Assembly: GCA_025766275.1 (NCBI GenBank)
Contig: JAFKAC010000048.1
Coordinates: forward strand, 391,868 to 455,867
From: Lactarius indigo
Lineage: Eukaryota > Basidiomycota > Agaricomycetes > Russulales > Russulaceae
Direction of reading: 5' to 3'
DNA: 64,000 nucleotides
This document shows, piece by piece, positions 10,311 through 21,060 of this stretch. The first letter of the stretch is position 1; every line of letters begins with the position of its first letter. Position numbers and translations under genes: made by a program. Under the pieces are notes generated by a model. It saw nothing but the letters and a program-made list of their open reading frames with translations. It was not told where the DNA came from and did no database searches.

Positions 10311-10578
10311 TTAGCAGAATGACAGAGTGGCACGTTCACCAAATAGCTGCTCGTCTGGCGGCATTGTTGCCTTTGAGGACCTCGCTTTTTGGTTTGTTGC
10401 GACCAGCCACGCCTCATAAAGAATTGTTTCCATCACATTACGGGGAACTTGGTCCAATAATAACATGAATTTGCAAGTCGCTCCACCCCAAAGTGTGTCC
10501 GAGAAAGGTTGAGGTGGGCCATTGGGCTGCTCAACCTTCCAAACGGTGGTCTTTGTCGCCTTGCGCTTGCGTTTGGTG
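10311..10578 (-). pseudogene. Plavaka accessory gene, 3' part (cut off by Gyp-2)
   Basis: A minus-strand frame reading KRKRKATKTTVWKVEQ (near 10540) and on to a stop at 10311. It continues in frame from the piece ending at 18436 when Gyp-2 and one TGGTG are removed: ...DKVSTGT joins KRKRKATKT. The Lys/Arg-rich stretch could be a nuclear localisation signal. See the 5' part at 18436-20826 for the description of the whole gene. Confidence 0.7.
10574..10578. repeat. target site duplication of Gyp-2, left (TGGTG)
   Basis: TGGTG repeats at 18436-18440 directly after the right LTR. Confidence 0.92.
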
Positions 10579-11092
10579 TGTAACGTCGTCACGATGTTAG
10601 CTTGACTTGAGCTCGGAATGGCGATAACAACTTAGCAAGTGGGCTCTGTCGACTTGAAGACGCGAAGGTCCAAGCCCTTGCCTTAGTGAATACACGGAGG
10701 TACACCAGCAAGCTTTGCTGTGCTTGAGTCACGATTGGAGTTGGACCCTCTCGAGTAGGCGAGTGGAGAAGAGAAGAGAAAGAAGAGAGAAAGTGACGAT
10801 TCAAGAAGACCAAGATGGTGTATCTTGGTCTTCACAGGACACTATAAATACAAGTCGAGCAGGCTTTGAAGCGCTGCTATGAGTCACCGTAAGTAAGCGT
10901 CCAACGTATCGCGTAAGTAGCTCGATCCTAGTACCACTACTACCAGTATTAGTGGCGTCGGTCATCAGTCAGCAATCGTATCGTATCTCCTATCACACTG
11001 CCGTATCACCGTAGTAAAGTCCGCAACTAATCTACCTTACCACCGTAGTTGCAACCGGTACAGTAAGGGTCCGTACGAGTCAAAACGTGACA
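10579..11092 (-). repeat. Gyp-2 3' LTR (left)
   Basis: 514 bp, equal in length to 17922-18435. Contains the TATA box and the self-primer word ATCTTGGTCTT with its upstream inverted copy. Confidence 0.93.
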
Positions 11093-11107
11093 TCACCTCC
11101 TCTTTAA
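11093..11107 (-). promoter_or_regulatory. Gyp-2 polypurine tract
   Basis: Element sense TTAAAGAGGAGGTGA directly upstream of the 3' LTR. Confidence 0.75.
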
Positions 11108-11123
11108 GCGTGAGTCCCCAGGC

Positions 11124-14100
11124 TCACCGGAAGTCCCTCGGTGCCCAATCTCGCTGCTCGTCCGCAATCCTTTCCAATGCCATGGCACGCTCCAGTCGAT
11201 AGATGGAGTCCTGCCTATCGCTTTGTGCGCACACGATCATGTCGCGCAGCTGCACCACTCTCGCTCGAAGTCGCTCCAGCTCAAAGCTGGCCGCGCGGTA
11301 GCGCGTGACTTCTGTGGTGAGTGTCTCGTCGTTGATGTGGTTGAGGGCGCAGTCCGTAATACGGTCCGCGGCGAAGACGACGAGATCTTCGTGGGGGTAC
11401 GTGGGGTGCAGCGCGGGACTGACGTGGGGTTCGGCATAAAGGGGCTTACCGTACAGGTGAGGGGAGCCCGGTATAACCCCTAGTATGAGGGGGTCCGCCC
11501 CTCCGATGATCTGGACGTGGGACGCGTCTCTCTCTACTCTGTCGGGGCCGGTGATGGGGTATCGAATGTGATGGGGTCGTTGGTTCGCCCGGAACCCTTC
11601 AGGCGCAATAACATGCGCGGGGTTGTCAGCGGCGGTGAACGGACGGTGGTTGGCAGCGCCCAGTACGTGCACACGTCCTCGATACATGGCGGACCCGTCG
11701 GAGTTGACGAGCCAAGGTGTGATGCGGGGATTAGTAGGGTCGCTTTTCATTTGAAGGAAGGCGTGGCGTGCCGGGTAGTAATCGTTGTCGTCATGGCCAG
11801 CCTCAGCTGCCTCCATCGCTGCCGCCACTCGCACATCTCCCTCAGTCGGGCCGCTGCTGAGTCAAGCTGCTCCCTCTGCCACTCCGCCGCTACTCTCCTC
11901 CATCCGTCCAACTCGTACTCCAGGAGCGCTTGAACGCTCGTCGTTGCGTGGGAAAATTCCCCAAATGCCGATGAGGTCGTTGCTTGGGGGAATGGCGGCG
12001 ATGGGTTTGCGCTCACCGTTGTCATTTCGGAAGACGTGGACGACGGCGGATTCATCGTCGGGCTGTTGAGTGGGGTCTGGAAATCGGGCAAGTACGTTTG
12101 CCCATTCTTGTGCGGTGATGCAGCCCTCTGGCTGGCCGATAGGTGTGTACGGGGTGATTTGGGTGTTGGGAACCTCAGTCTCATCGTCCTCGGCAAGGAG
12201 AGTCTGGGCATCTTCTGCAAGGGAGTCGAGGAGCTGTGCTTGTGTGACATGTCGCAGTGGGGAGGTAGGCATAAGAGTGGTGGTGGCAGAGCGAAGGAAG
12301 GGAGAATGACTTTCCTCTGTCTTCCCTCCGTATGTTTTAACTGTTCTTCCGTGTGCTCATGCTTCCTGATATAGACGCAGGGCGTCGGGCACAAAGATGT
12401 CATCCTTGTTGACCCACTGATTCTCCGAGTCTGGGTAGCCCTTCCATTTGACGAGATATTGAAGGCGCCTTCCTCTGCCGAAGTGCCGAGAGTCCAGAAT
12501 GGCCTCGACCTCGTACTCCTCTTCTCCATCAATCAGTTCGGGCGGCGGTCGTGTGAAATTTTCCCTGTGAAACGGGGTTTGTTTGTACGGCGTGAGCAAA
12601 TTGATGTGAAACACTGGATGAATGCTCCACTGCGTGGGAAGTTCTAATCGATAGTTGTAAGGGGACATCACCTGTATCACCCGAAATGGGCCATGACGTC
12701 GCGCTGCCAGTTTTGCCGTAGGCTGATTGGTTCGGAGGTGTTTGCCTTCTAACCACACGAGGTCTCCTATCTTGAACTTGGGCGTATCTTTGTTGCGGAC
12801 CCACGCTTCTTGGGCCTTCTTTATGAGGCGTTGAGCTTCCTCCCTAGCCTCTTTTAGCTGTGTCAGCCGCATTGTGACCTGAGGAAGGGGGGATGGCTTA
12901 TCAGCCCAGTCCGCCTGCGGGTTATACCCCATTAGGAGCTGAAATGGCGATTGTTTTGTATGCTCATGCGGCCAATTGTTGTGCGCGAATTCGGCGATTG
13001 GTAGATAAGTAGCCCAGTTATCTTGCCGCTTGTTTACCCAGAAACACAGATACTGCTCTAGCCATTGATTGGTGCGCTCAGACTGCCCGTCTGTGTGTGG
13101 GTGATACGCCGTGGATATGTTCTGTTGGATGCCTAGGACTCGGCAGATTTCTCTGGTGAATTTTGATGCAAAGCGGGGGTCTCGATCACTGATACATTTG
13201 CATGGTAATCCGAAGCGTCTGAATACGTGAGTGACGTACAGGGCTGCTGTTTCCTCCGCTGTTATTTCCTCCCAGCACGGGATGAAGATGGAGGCTTTGC
13301 TACAGTCGTGGTCTGTGATGGTTAGTATACTGTCATGTCCTTCCGACGATGGAAGTTTGGTGATAAAGTCCATGGCCACCGTTTGGAAGGGCATGGCTTC
13401 TAATACTGGCGTGATGGGATGTAGTGCGGCTCGTATGGGCCTCGTGTTTATCTTGTTTCGTTGGCACTCCGCACAGCCTTGCACATATTCATACACATCT
13501 TTTCGCAACTGTGGCCACCAGTAATGTCGTTCCAGGATGCGCTGTGTTCTTGCGATTCCCGGGTGGCCATGTACTGGCAAGTCGTGGTGGTCGTGTATCA
13601 GTACGCGGTATGTTGACACGGGTCCAGTGATCACAAACTTGCCGTCTTTGTACCACTCCCCGTCTATTTTTTTGAGGCGGTGAGGGTCTACCCACATCTT
13701 GATCACTTCGTTGTCTTGCTGGTGGCACGGTTGCAGTAGATTTGGGTTTGCGATGAAGGTTCTGGCGACGTTGAGAGTCCTTACAAAGACTTCGGGAGGG
13801 AGGACGACGACTTCGTTGTTATCATTCGTCCCCTGGTCGTAATCTGGTCGTCTTGACAGGGTGTCTGCCCTGCCATTGCTCTTTCCCTTAATGTGGTGAA
13901 TTTCGAAGTCATACTCGGAGAGCTCGAGTACTTCCCGTGCAACTCACCTACTGATTTTCTGTGGCGACTTCCAGTATTGTAGATTGAGATGATCTGAATA
14001 GATCTTGATTTTGTGTGGGGCTCCTGCAAGTAGTGGCCTCCAGTTTCGCAGGGCTTTGACTATTGCGAGTAGTTCTAAGTTGTAGATGTCGTAATTTCGT

Positions 14101-15875
14101 TCTGCCTCCGAGAGCGTGGCTGAGTAATAGCCTATAGGGTGTCGTTTTCCGTCAGATTTTCGTTGTAGTAGTATGGCTCCCACCGCGTATCCAGAGGCGT
14201 CAACTTCTAGTTCAAATGGATCTTGGAGGACCGGATGTGCTAGCACCGGTTCCTCGGTTACAAGGCGCTTGAGGGTGTTGAACGCCTTGTCTTCTTCCTC
14301 AGTCCATCGCCATTCTTCGTCTTTTCTCGTCAGTTTGGTAAGTGGTTTGGCATGATTTGCGAAGCCACGGATGAAAAGTCTGTAAAAGTTACAAAAGCCA
14401 AGGAAGGAGTGGACATCCTTGACCTTCGTCGGTGTTGGCCAGTCTTTGATGCCTTGAACTTTTATGGGGTCCATTCGAGTCACCCCCCTCTCAAGGATTA
14501 CCCCCAGGTAATCCATCCGTGGCTGGTGGAACAGGCACTTCTTGAGTTTGAAGTAGAGATCGTGTTCCTGCGCAACGCGCAAGACATCGCGCACAGCATC
14601 TATATGGGCCGCCAAGTCATGGTCGAAGTGAGTGGCGATCCCAATATCATCCATGTAGACACGTATCGTAGTTCCGAGACACTCATGTTTTGCTATTGTA
14701 TCACGGTAAATGTGATTCATCATCGCCTGGAAGGTGGCGGGGGAATTAGTAAGACCGAAGAACATAACCGTGGGCTCGAAAAGTCCAAATTTGGTCTTGA
14801 AGGCCGCTTTTTCCTGGTTGCCGTCGCGAATACGGATGTTGTTGTAGCCCCAACGAATGTCGAGCTTCGTATAGATGTGAGCGTTACTGAGGTCGAGAAT
14901 AAGGTCTTGGATGAGCGGTAACGGGTATTGGTTGCGAATGGTGTGCGAATTGATGACGCGATAGTCCTGTACTGGGCGTAGCTTCCCGTCCTTCTTTTTA
15001 ATGAAGAAGAAAGAGGAGGCGTACGGGGAGATGGAGGGACGTAGGTACCCTTGTTTCAGCTTTTCATCGAGGAATTCTTTTAACTCGCCTTCCTCCTTTT
15101 GCGTCATAGGATATATTTTGCAGTCAATCGACGCTGGCGCCGATGGTTTGAAGTCAATTGCATGGTCCCAAGGCCGTGCTGGGGGAAAGCGATGCGAGGC
15201 TTGCTTGTTGAAGAGGGTGCTAAACTCTGCATATACTGGCGGTAGCACGGCTGCTGTCTGCTGTTGCTTTGCTGATATGGCCAGCTCCGTCGAGGTGGTG
15301 GCCCGTGCGAAGGTTTCTTCTTCTAGTTCTTGAACGATCACTTCTTTTTCGGCTGTGATCAAGGCTCGGATGGTGGATGCAGTAAGCAATTCTTCGGTAG
15401 TTGCCAGTACTACCGGCTGCATGTCGGGGTGCATTGTCGCTGTTGCCCAGCTGATGGTGGGCTCGAAGGCGCTTAACCATGGATAGCCTAGCACCATGTC
15501 TTCGCTTCTGAGGTCGGTGACCAGGAAGGTCATTTTTCTATTCTGTCCCCGTGTTTTCACCTCTAGGTTAACGTAATGAGTGATTAACCCAGCTTTATTT
15601 TCCGTATTGTCTATGTTCCATATCTTGCGAGGTGTTTCTAGGGGCCATATCGGGATTCCTGTGTGAGCGGCCATCGTCGGCTTGATGAAGTTGTCGGTAG
15701 CTCCGGAGTCTACCAGTGCTTTTGTTTCAGTCGTTTGGTAATTCGTTCGGACAGTCACTGGAATTCATAGGGATCGATAGTGCGTTGTCACAATTACAGA
15801 ATTACATTGTAGAGCCCTCACCCAGACTGACGGGTTCAGGCGTTCTGAAAACCCTCTCTTCCCCACAAGTCTTGA
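11124..15875 (-). pseudogene. Gyp-2 pol
   Basis: Nearly continuous pol frame: protease ALVDSGATDNF (about 15710), reverse transcriptase YMDDIG (about 14660), RNase H ELEVDASGYAVG (about 14200), integrase (about 13600-13060), chromodomain [15 protein letters not shown] (about 12500) and C-terminal module (12350-11124). Stops lie at 15765-15767, 13944-13946 (Arg CGA in Gyp-3), 12357-12359 (right after the chromodomain) and 11862-11864 (Gly in Gyp-3). No frameshift is seen. Expression would need -1 frameshifting from gag; the first heptamer is mutated to GGGAAGA but GGGTTTT at 15848-15854 remains. Confidence 0.9.
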
Positions 15876-17902
15876 AGTATGAGGTCTTTTACCTCATCTG
15901 TGCTGTTGGCCACCTGTGTTAACCACTCCTTCGCTTGTTCTCCTGCCATTTTTGCTGTGTTGATTTGTGGTGCAGGCGTCACACTGGGTGCTGGCGTTGC
16001 GTATCCTGGCAGCGATGGCTCGTACTGTGACATAGGGCCCGGGGATCCTGGCCACTGAGGCGGCCAGGCGGTTTCGGTCATTCTGCTGCTGGAGGGGGCG
16101 TTGGGCCACTGCCTCTGGTTCCTTGGGTATGGACAATTTCATGAGAGATGCCCTGGTGCGTTACAGTTATAGCAAAGGATGTTCCTTAGGTCCCTTCGAG
16201 ACCCTCCTCATCCTCGTCCTCTGGCTCCGGCCCCCCCCCTTGGTGGGAAGGGTGGCACTGGCCAGTCGCGATGGGGTAGTTTATTGAAGTCGATGTCTTC
16301 TGAGCCGGCAAGCCGCACCTTGGCGCGGTCTGCGGAGGTGTCCATTGCCCATGGGTTGGTCTGCGGCAGATTTTGTGGAAGTGTCCATCCGGCGTTGCCA
16401 CTCTGCTTCTTCTGCTGCGTTGGCGTGTTTTTGTATTCGTTGAGCCTCGCTTTGAGGTGTATGTAGTTCTTCTGCCTTTTAAGGACAGCCCTCTTCCAGT
16501 CGTCGAACGTGACTGGGTCGTCGAACTGGAACGCATTTTTAAATAGTTCCTTGGGCAAACCCGACGTGAAGAGGTCGATGGTTTGCAGTTCGTTGAGGCG
16601 GTAGTGAGCCTTCCGTGCCAGCTGCTCGAAGTCATTGACGTACTTGTCAATGTCCTCCCCCATCATCTTGAACCCCTTTCGTAGTATTGCTTGTGCCTGC
16701 TCTTGTTCCAGCATGTTTTCGAATCGCTGGCTGAAGCCGTCCGCTACGGCCTCCCACAGGTCTTGTGTATAGGGACTGATCCCTCGTTGTATTTGTCTGT
16801 TGAGCCAGTTCAGGAAGGACAAGACCCATTCGCTGACTGCTCCGCCTTTGATATAGGATAAAAACAGGAGGCATCTCCTGTAGTCGTTCCTCATGATGGG
16901 GGCGTCCAGATTCATGCCCCAGTAGACATGCCACTGTGTTAGGAACTGGTCTACTTTGAGTCTGTCTCCGTCAAAGATAGAGGGTGGCTCGCCGGTTAAT
17001 TTCTCATTATGAGGTCCCCCTCCTGCCGCATCTCTGCCGCCTCCACCACCACCTCCTCCTCCTCCACCACCGGGTGGTCCGGCGGGTGGTCCTCTTGGTG
17101 GTTCGGTTCTTCGGAGGTCAAATGGGATACCTCCTCCTGATGGTGGTGGCGGGTCTCCATCGGGTCCTCCCACGCCCAGGGGGAGTTCTAATGCAGGTCG
17201 TCGTTCCGATGGGGGGTCCCCTCGGTCGGATCCTATGGCTCGAAAAATGGCGGCGTCGTCTGCAGTCATTCGTACGCCAGTGTCGGGGTTGATGGGCATG
17301 AGGACGTCTCTTGCCTCAGCTCATATTGCGCGCGCTTCTTCGATCACGACTTCTTCTATGGCTTGCGTTAGTGTTGCCATAATAGCTGGCGATCGGATGT
17401 GAATTGGTTCAGGTTCTGTGATGTGCGCGGACTCAGCTCGTTCAAGGAGGAGGTCTTGTATAGCCCCTCCGCTAGTCTCCGTTTGATTTGGTTCTCGCCC
17501 TTTGCTTTCTTCCTGGCTTTGTCCATCTTCTTCAGCCCCTTCTGATACTACTTCTCCGGTAGAGTGTTCTCGTACTTGCCCGTCAATAGGGCCCCAATCT
17601 GCTTGGCTATTGAGCTCTCGCGTGTCGATATCGCAATGGTATCTGGGTCCTGCTGGTCGTATGACGTCCCACTGAGAGTCTATGGGGTTCCACGTAACTT
17701 CTACCCAACACAAGTGGTCGAAGTTGAACTCAACTGGGCAGAACCTAGTAGGTCCATTGAATTTGACGAAGTATCCGGTTTCTTCCTGTCTTTCCCTCCA
17801 ACTGGCAGCTTGTAAAAAGCGTGTGGGGACGTTTCGCTCTCCTCTTCTTGGGAGTGAATAAGGACGAAAGCTCGTCCACTGATCTCTTGTTGTTACAGCC
17901 AC
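15836..17902 (-). pseudogene. Gyp-2 gag
   Basis: Colinear with Gyp-3 Gag (689 codons). It opens at GTG 17902 just after the primer site, with a conserved N-terminal domain (DQWTSFRPYSLP, then HLCWVEVTWNPIDSQWDVIRP), a Gly/Pro-rich linker, a capsid-like domain (IFDGDRLKVDQFLTQWHVYWG to RQKNYIHLKARLNEY) and a CCHC knuckle. TGA codons at 17321-17323, 16208-16210 and 16139-16141 replace Arg codons of Gyp-3. The first in-frame ATG is about 170 codons from the GTG, as in Gyp-3. Confidence 0.88.
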
Positions 17903-17908
17903 GATGGT

Positions 17909-17919
17909 ATCTTGGTCTT
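17909..17919 (-). promoter_or_regulatory. Gyp-2 primer-binding site of self-priming type
   Basis: AAGACCAAGAT in element sense, two bases from the 5' LTR, complementary to ATCTTGGTCTT at 18149-18159, which begins 34 nt after the TATA box (18186-18193). Confidence 0.7.
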
Positions 17920-17921
17920 AA

Positions 17922-18435
17922 TGTAACGTCATCACGACGTTAGCTCGACTTGAGCTCGGAATGGCGATAACAACTTAGCAAGTGGGCTCTGTCGACTTGA
18001 AGACGCGAAGGTCCAAGCCCTTGCCTTAGTGAATACATGGAGGTACACCGGCAAGCTTTGCTGTGCTTGAGTCACGATCGGAGTCGGACCCTCTCGAGTA
18101 GGCGAGTGGAGAAGAGAAGAGAAAGAAGAGAGAAAGTGACGATTCAAGAAGACCAAGATGGTGTATCTTGGTCTTCGCAGGACACTATAAATACAAGTCA
18201 AGCAGGCTTTGAAGCGCTGCTATGAGTCACCGTAAGTAAGCGTCCAACGTATCGCATAAGTAGCTCGATCCTAGTACCACTACTACCAGTATTAGTGGCA
18301 TCGGTCATCAGTCAGCAATCGTATCGTATCTCCTATCGCACTGCCGTATCACCATAGTAAAGTCCGCAACTAATCTACCTTAACACCATAGTTGCAACCG
18401 GTACAGTAAGGGTCCATACGAGTCAAAACGTGACA
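17922..18435 (-). repeat. Gyp-2 5' LTR (right)
   Basis: 514 bp. TATA box TATTTATA (18193 to 18186), putative RNA start at 18159, 11-bp inverted repeat around it. Confidence 0.93.
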
Positions 18436-20826
18436 TGGTGCCTGTGCTCACCTTGTCCTCAATGACAAGCTTGATGTCAATCTCGCCATTCACAAGCAAG
18501 GTAAGCGTGCGTTCAAGCTGCCAAGGTCTAAGCAAATGGAACATGAGAAGGGCAACACTCACTGCGGCGGCAGCAAGGGCCATGGCCCCAACATATCCTT
18601 GTGTTTCAGAGTCCAGCTCTTGGACAACAACGCGAGACGTGGTTGCGTTGAATTGTGATGCAAAAACCTGCAAAAAAAGGGGGCCACGCCACATGCCTGT
18701 CCACTCCTACAGAATGTCAGAAATGTGCATGCGAATCAATGGAAGTGAAGCAAAAAAAAAAAACACACGTCATTGTTATCAGAGAAAGAGTCAGAAAATA
18801 AGAAGCAGTAGTGCCGCATCATATCCTGTGCAAATGCCACACGAGCATCATACTGGAGGTAGTGATCGTTGCTTGAGAAGAATGAAATAATTGACGATGT
18901 TGTGGCTGATGTGAAGCTGTTGCGCCACTCAGAGATTCATTGGTTGATCTGAGTTGTGTTGTCAGTACTTCATAGAAAAATACGAGAGATTCTCACCAGG
19001 CTAACAGTTGTAGGGATCTCAAACAGCACGTTGGTATATACATGGCGCCAGATAACCGCCAGTGCCTTGACTAAATCGTGCTCATCAATGTTAAAGGGAT
19101 CATGTACTTTCCCCCCAGCCCAGTGCCAAATTGTCGGGACAACATCACGGCGGAAAGCTGGGTGTGCGCCCAGGGGAAGATCCTTATTCGTGGCTTTCTT
19201 GCTGGGTTCGCTCTTTACAATGCGAGGTGCACTTGAGCGACCAAGTGCGGTTGGCCAATGCTCCACCCTTGTCTGTACGTGATCTCTCTTGCCAATGGCC
19301 CAGGCCATGGCTCCCATCTAAGAAAAAGATTAACACAAGAGTAACGGCACGGTGAGGGATACTACCAAGGAATCGGTGTCTGTGGACATGAGCGATGGAG
19401 GCACCAATAGTCCAAACTGTGCGTCCTCTGGGGTATCCAGTATGTAATGTCCCTGGTCCATATCGCTGTTGTTGTTGTCATTGTTATAGTAACCGTGGGA
19501 GGGCAGCGGGTCTACCATGTCCACATCGGCGTCATCCTGTGAAGTGTTAGTTTTGGAGTTGATGTGTGAGACAGCGAGACTCACAATGCCATGAGTTTCG
19601 TTGAGTGATGGGAATGCAGACAAATTTTCAGTGGCTTTATTCGAGGTGAATGAACTGTTTGAACCTGGCGAGTCTCTCTGGCTCGAGAAGACTTCAATGA
19701 TGTCCTGGACGTTTGAAGCGTGAATGATGCACCACACGGAGCGAGGGTTTTCACTCACCGTTGATGGGAATCGCTCACTGTGCTTAGGGAGGTTTGCCAG
19801 GGCATCGCGATACTCACCTTCATTTGGTTCAGAGGATAGGCGGTACCTGAGTCCATCACCAGAGGAAAACGTGGGCCTCGTCTGATGTCCCGAGGACGTA
19901 GTGAAGCCAGTATTTGCGATCGACCCATAGCTTTGGGAACTGCCCGAACCCCCCCGAGTTTGTCGTGGCTGACTGCCAGTGGGGGGGTGGATCGTGGACA
20001 TCCACGATTGGACCTTCCTCACATTGTGAGGACCAGAAATACCGTCCTTCTCATTGGAGAGGCTGTCAGATAAAAATCCCCAGGTGCAGTCCCAGTGAAA
20101 GAGTGTCGTTTTGGTGAGTTGAAGCATGGGGAGACAAAAAAAAAAACACTGACGTGTTCAGCTTTCGGGGATAATGTGGCGTGGGCAAGTCGAGAACTGA
20201 CTCGTCGTCCTCATTGCCCGCATCTGATTGACCTTGTGTTTTTTCAGCCTCCACCTCGTTGCGATACATGGCTCTCTCAGCCCTCGTCTTCTTGACCTTT
20301 CCCCGCTTTTCTTCTTCCCTATCAACGTTACTGCCCGTATTCACTGGGTGAAAGGTGTTAGGGCTGCCGTATTTCAGTCAGGTATGTCACGCAAATAATC
20401 ACCTGCGTTGTTGCTACCAGCCGCCTTGTCCTTGATTACTGGCAGTCCATTTTTCTCGGCTCCTGGTTGTCACGATTAGCACGGTATGTCTTTGACTTGT
20501 CAACCGTATGTGTATATGCTTACCTGTCCCCATTCTAGTGGCCGCAGCCACGTTTGATCCTGTTTCCAATCTTTTCCATTTGTTCATTGCTCGTGGTCCA
20601 GGCCCTGGTCCCATCAAGGTGTTCAGTGTTTGCTTATCGTGTTCCTCTACCTCAGCAAGTCGACGGATCCCAGCTTTTCGAGTTTCTTCTCTGGCTTGCT
20701 TTTCTTCCGCAGTCTTTTCTTCGTCGGCCTTCTTCTGTCCATGGGTGCGTCTCTGCGGGCTCAAATCTACCACCCCAGGGTGCTTATTCTTGTTTGAAGG
20801 GCGAGTATTCAGGCGACTCACATAGA
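18436..20826 (-). pseudogene. Plavaka accessory gene, 5' and central part (DUF6532-like, tentative)
   Basis: Multi-exon minus-strand gene, divergent from the transposase with about 235 bp between them. Visible pieces in order: a basic, coiled-coil-like N-terminal part (RPSNKNKHPGVVDLSPQRR, then a Glu/Lys/Arg-rich helix), a low-complexity middle (20127-19370), a globular part (HPAFRRDVVPTIWHWAGG, then HDLVKALAVIWRHVY), and FASQFNATTSRV followed by GAMALAAAAVSVALLMF. Introns with good sites include 19319-19369 and about 20470-20525. Similar proteins accompany Plavaka transposases in mushrooms; the DUF6532 name is from memory of the family and uncertain. A TGA at 18937-18939 replaces a likely Arg CGA. 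No ATG was found for the first exon. Split by Gyp-2 at 18436. Confidence 0.6.
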
Positions 20827-21060
20827 CAAGCTGGGGGACGTGCAAGGGGGACACAAGACTCCGAGGGAAAAAAGACAACTTGAAAGAGGAAGAAGGCAAC
20901 GTAGGTTGTTTACTGTTGTGAGTCAGTTGAGTGAAAATCAACAAAAATACACTAAAATTTGGGCTCTGTACAGCGGCGCCCCCTGATACTAGACCTGTTT
21001 CGTGCCATCGTTATATTCGAACCGCAAGTCGAAATTGTTGTCTCAACGTGCCTCCGCTCA

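Larger units (their letters stand above)
10579..18435 (-). mobile_element. Gyp-2: chromodomain Ty3/Gypsy element, complete length, decayed
   Basis: 7,857 bp with two 514-bp LTRs (10579-11092 and 17922-18435), TGTAAC...GTGACA ends and a TGGTG duplication. Order on the minus strand: LTR, primer site, gag, pol, C-terminal module, polypurine tract, LTR. By eye the LTRs differ at about 16 positions, 15 of them CpG-type transitions. Three gag and about four pol nonsense codons make it inactive. It is inserted in the Plavaka accessory gene, so it is younger than Plavaka. Confidence 0.93.
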
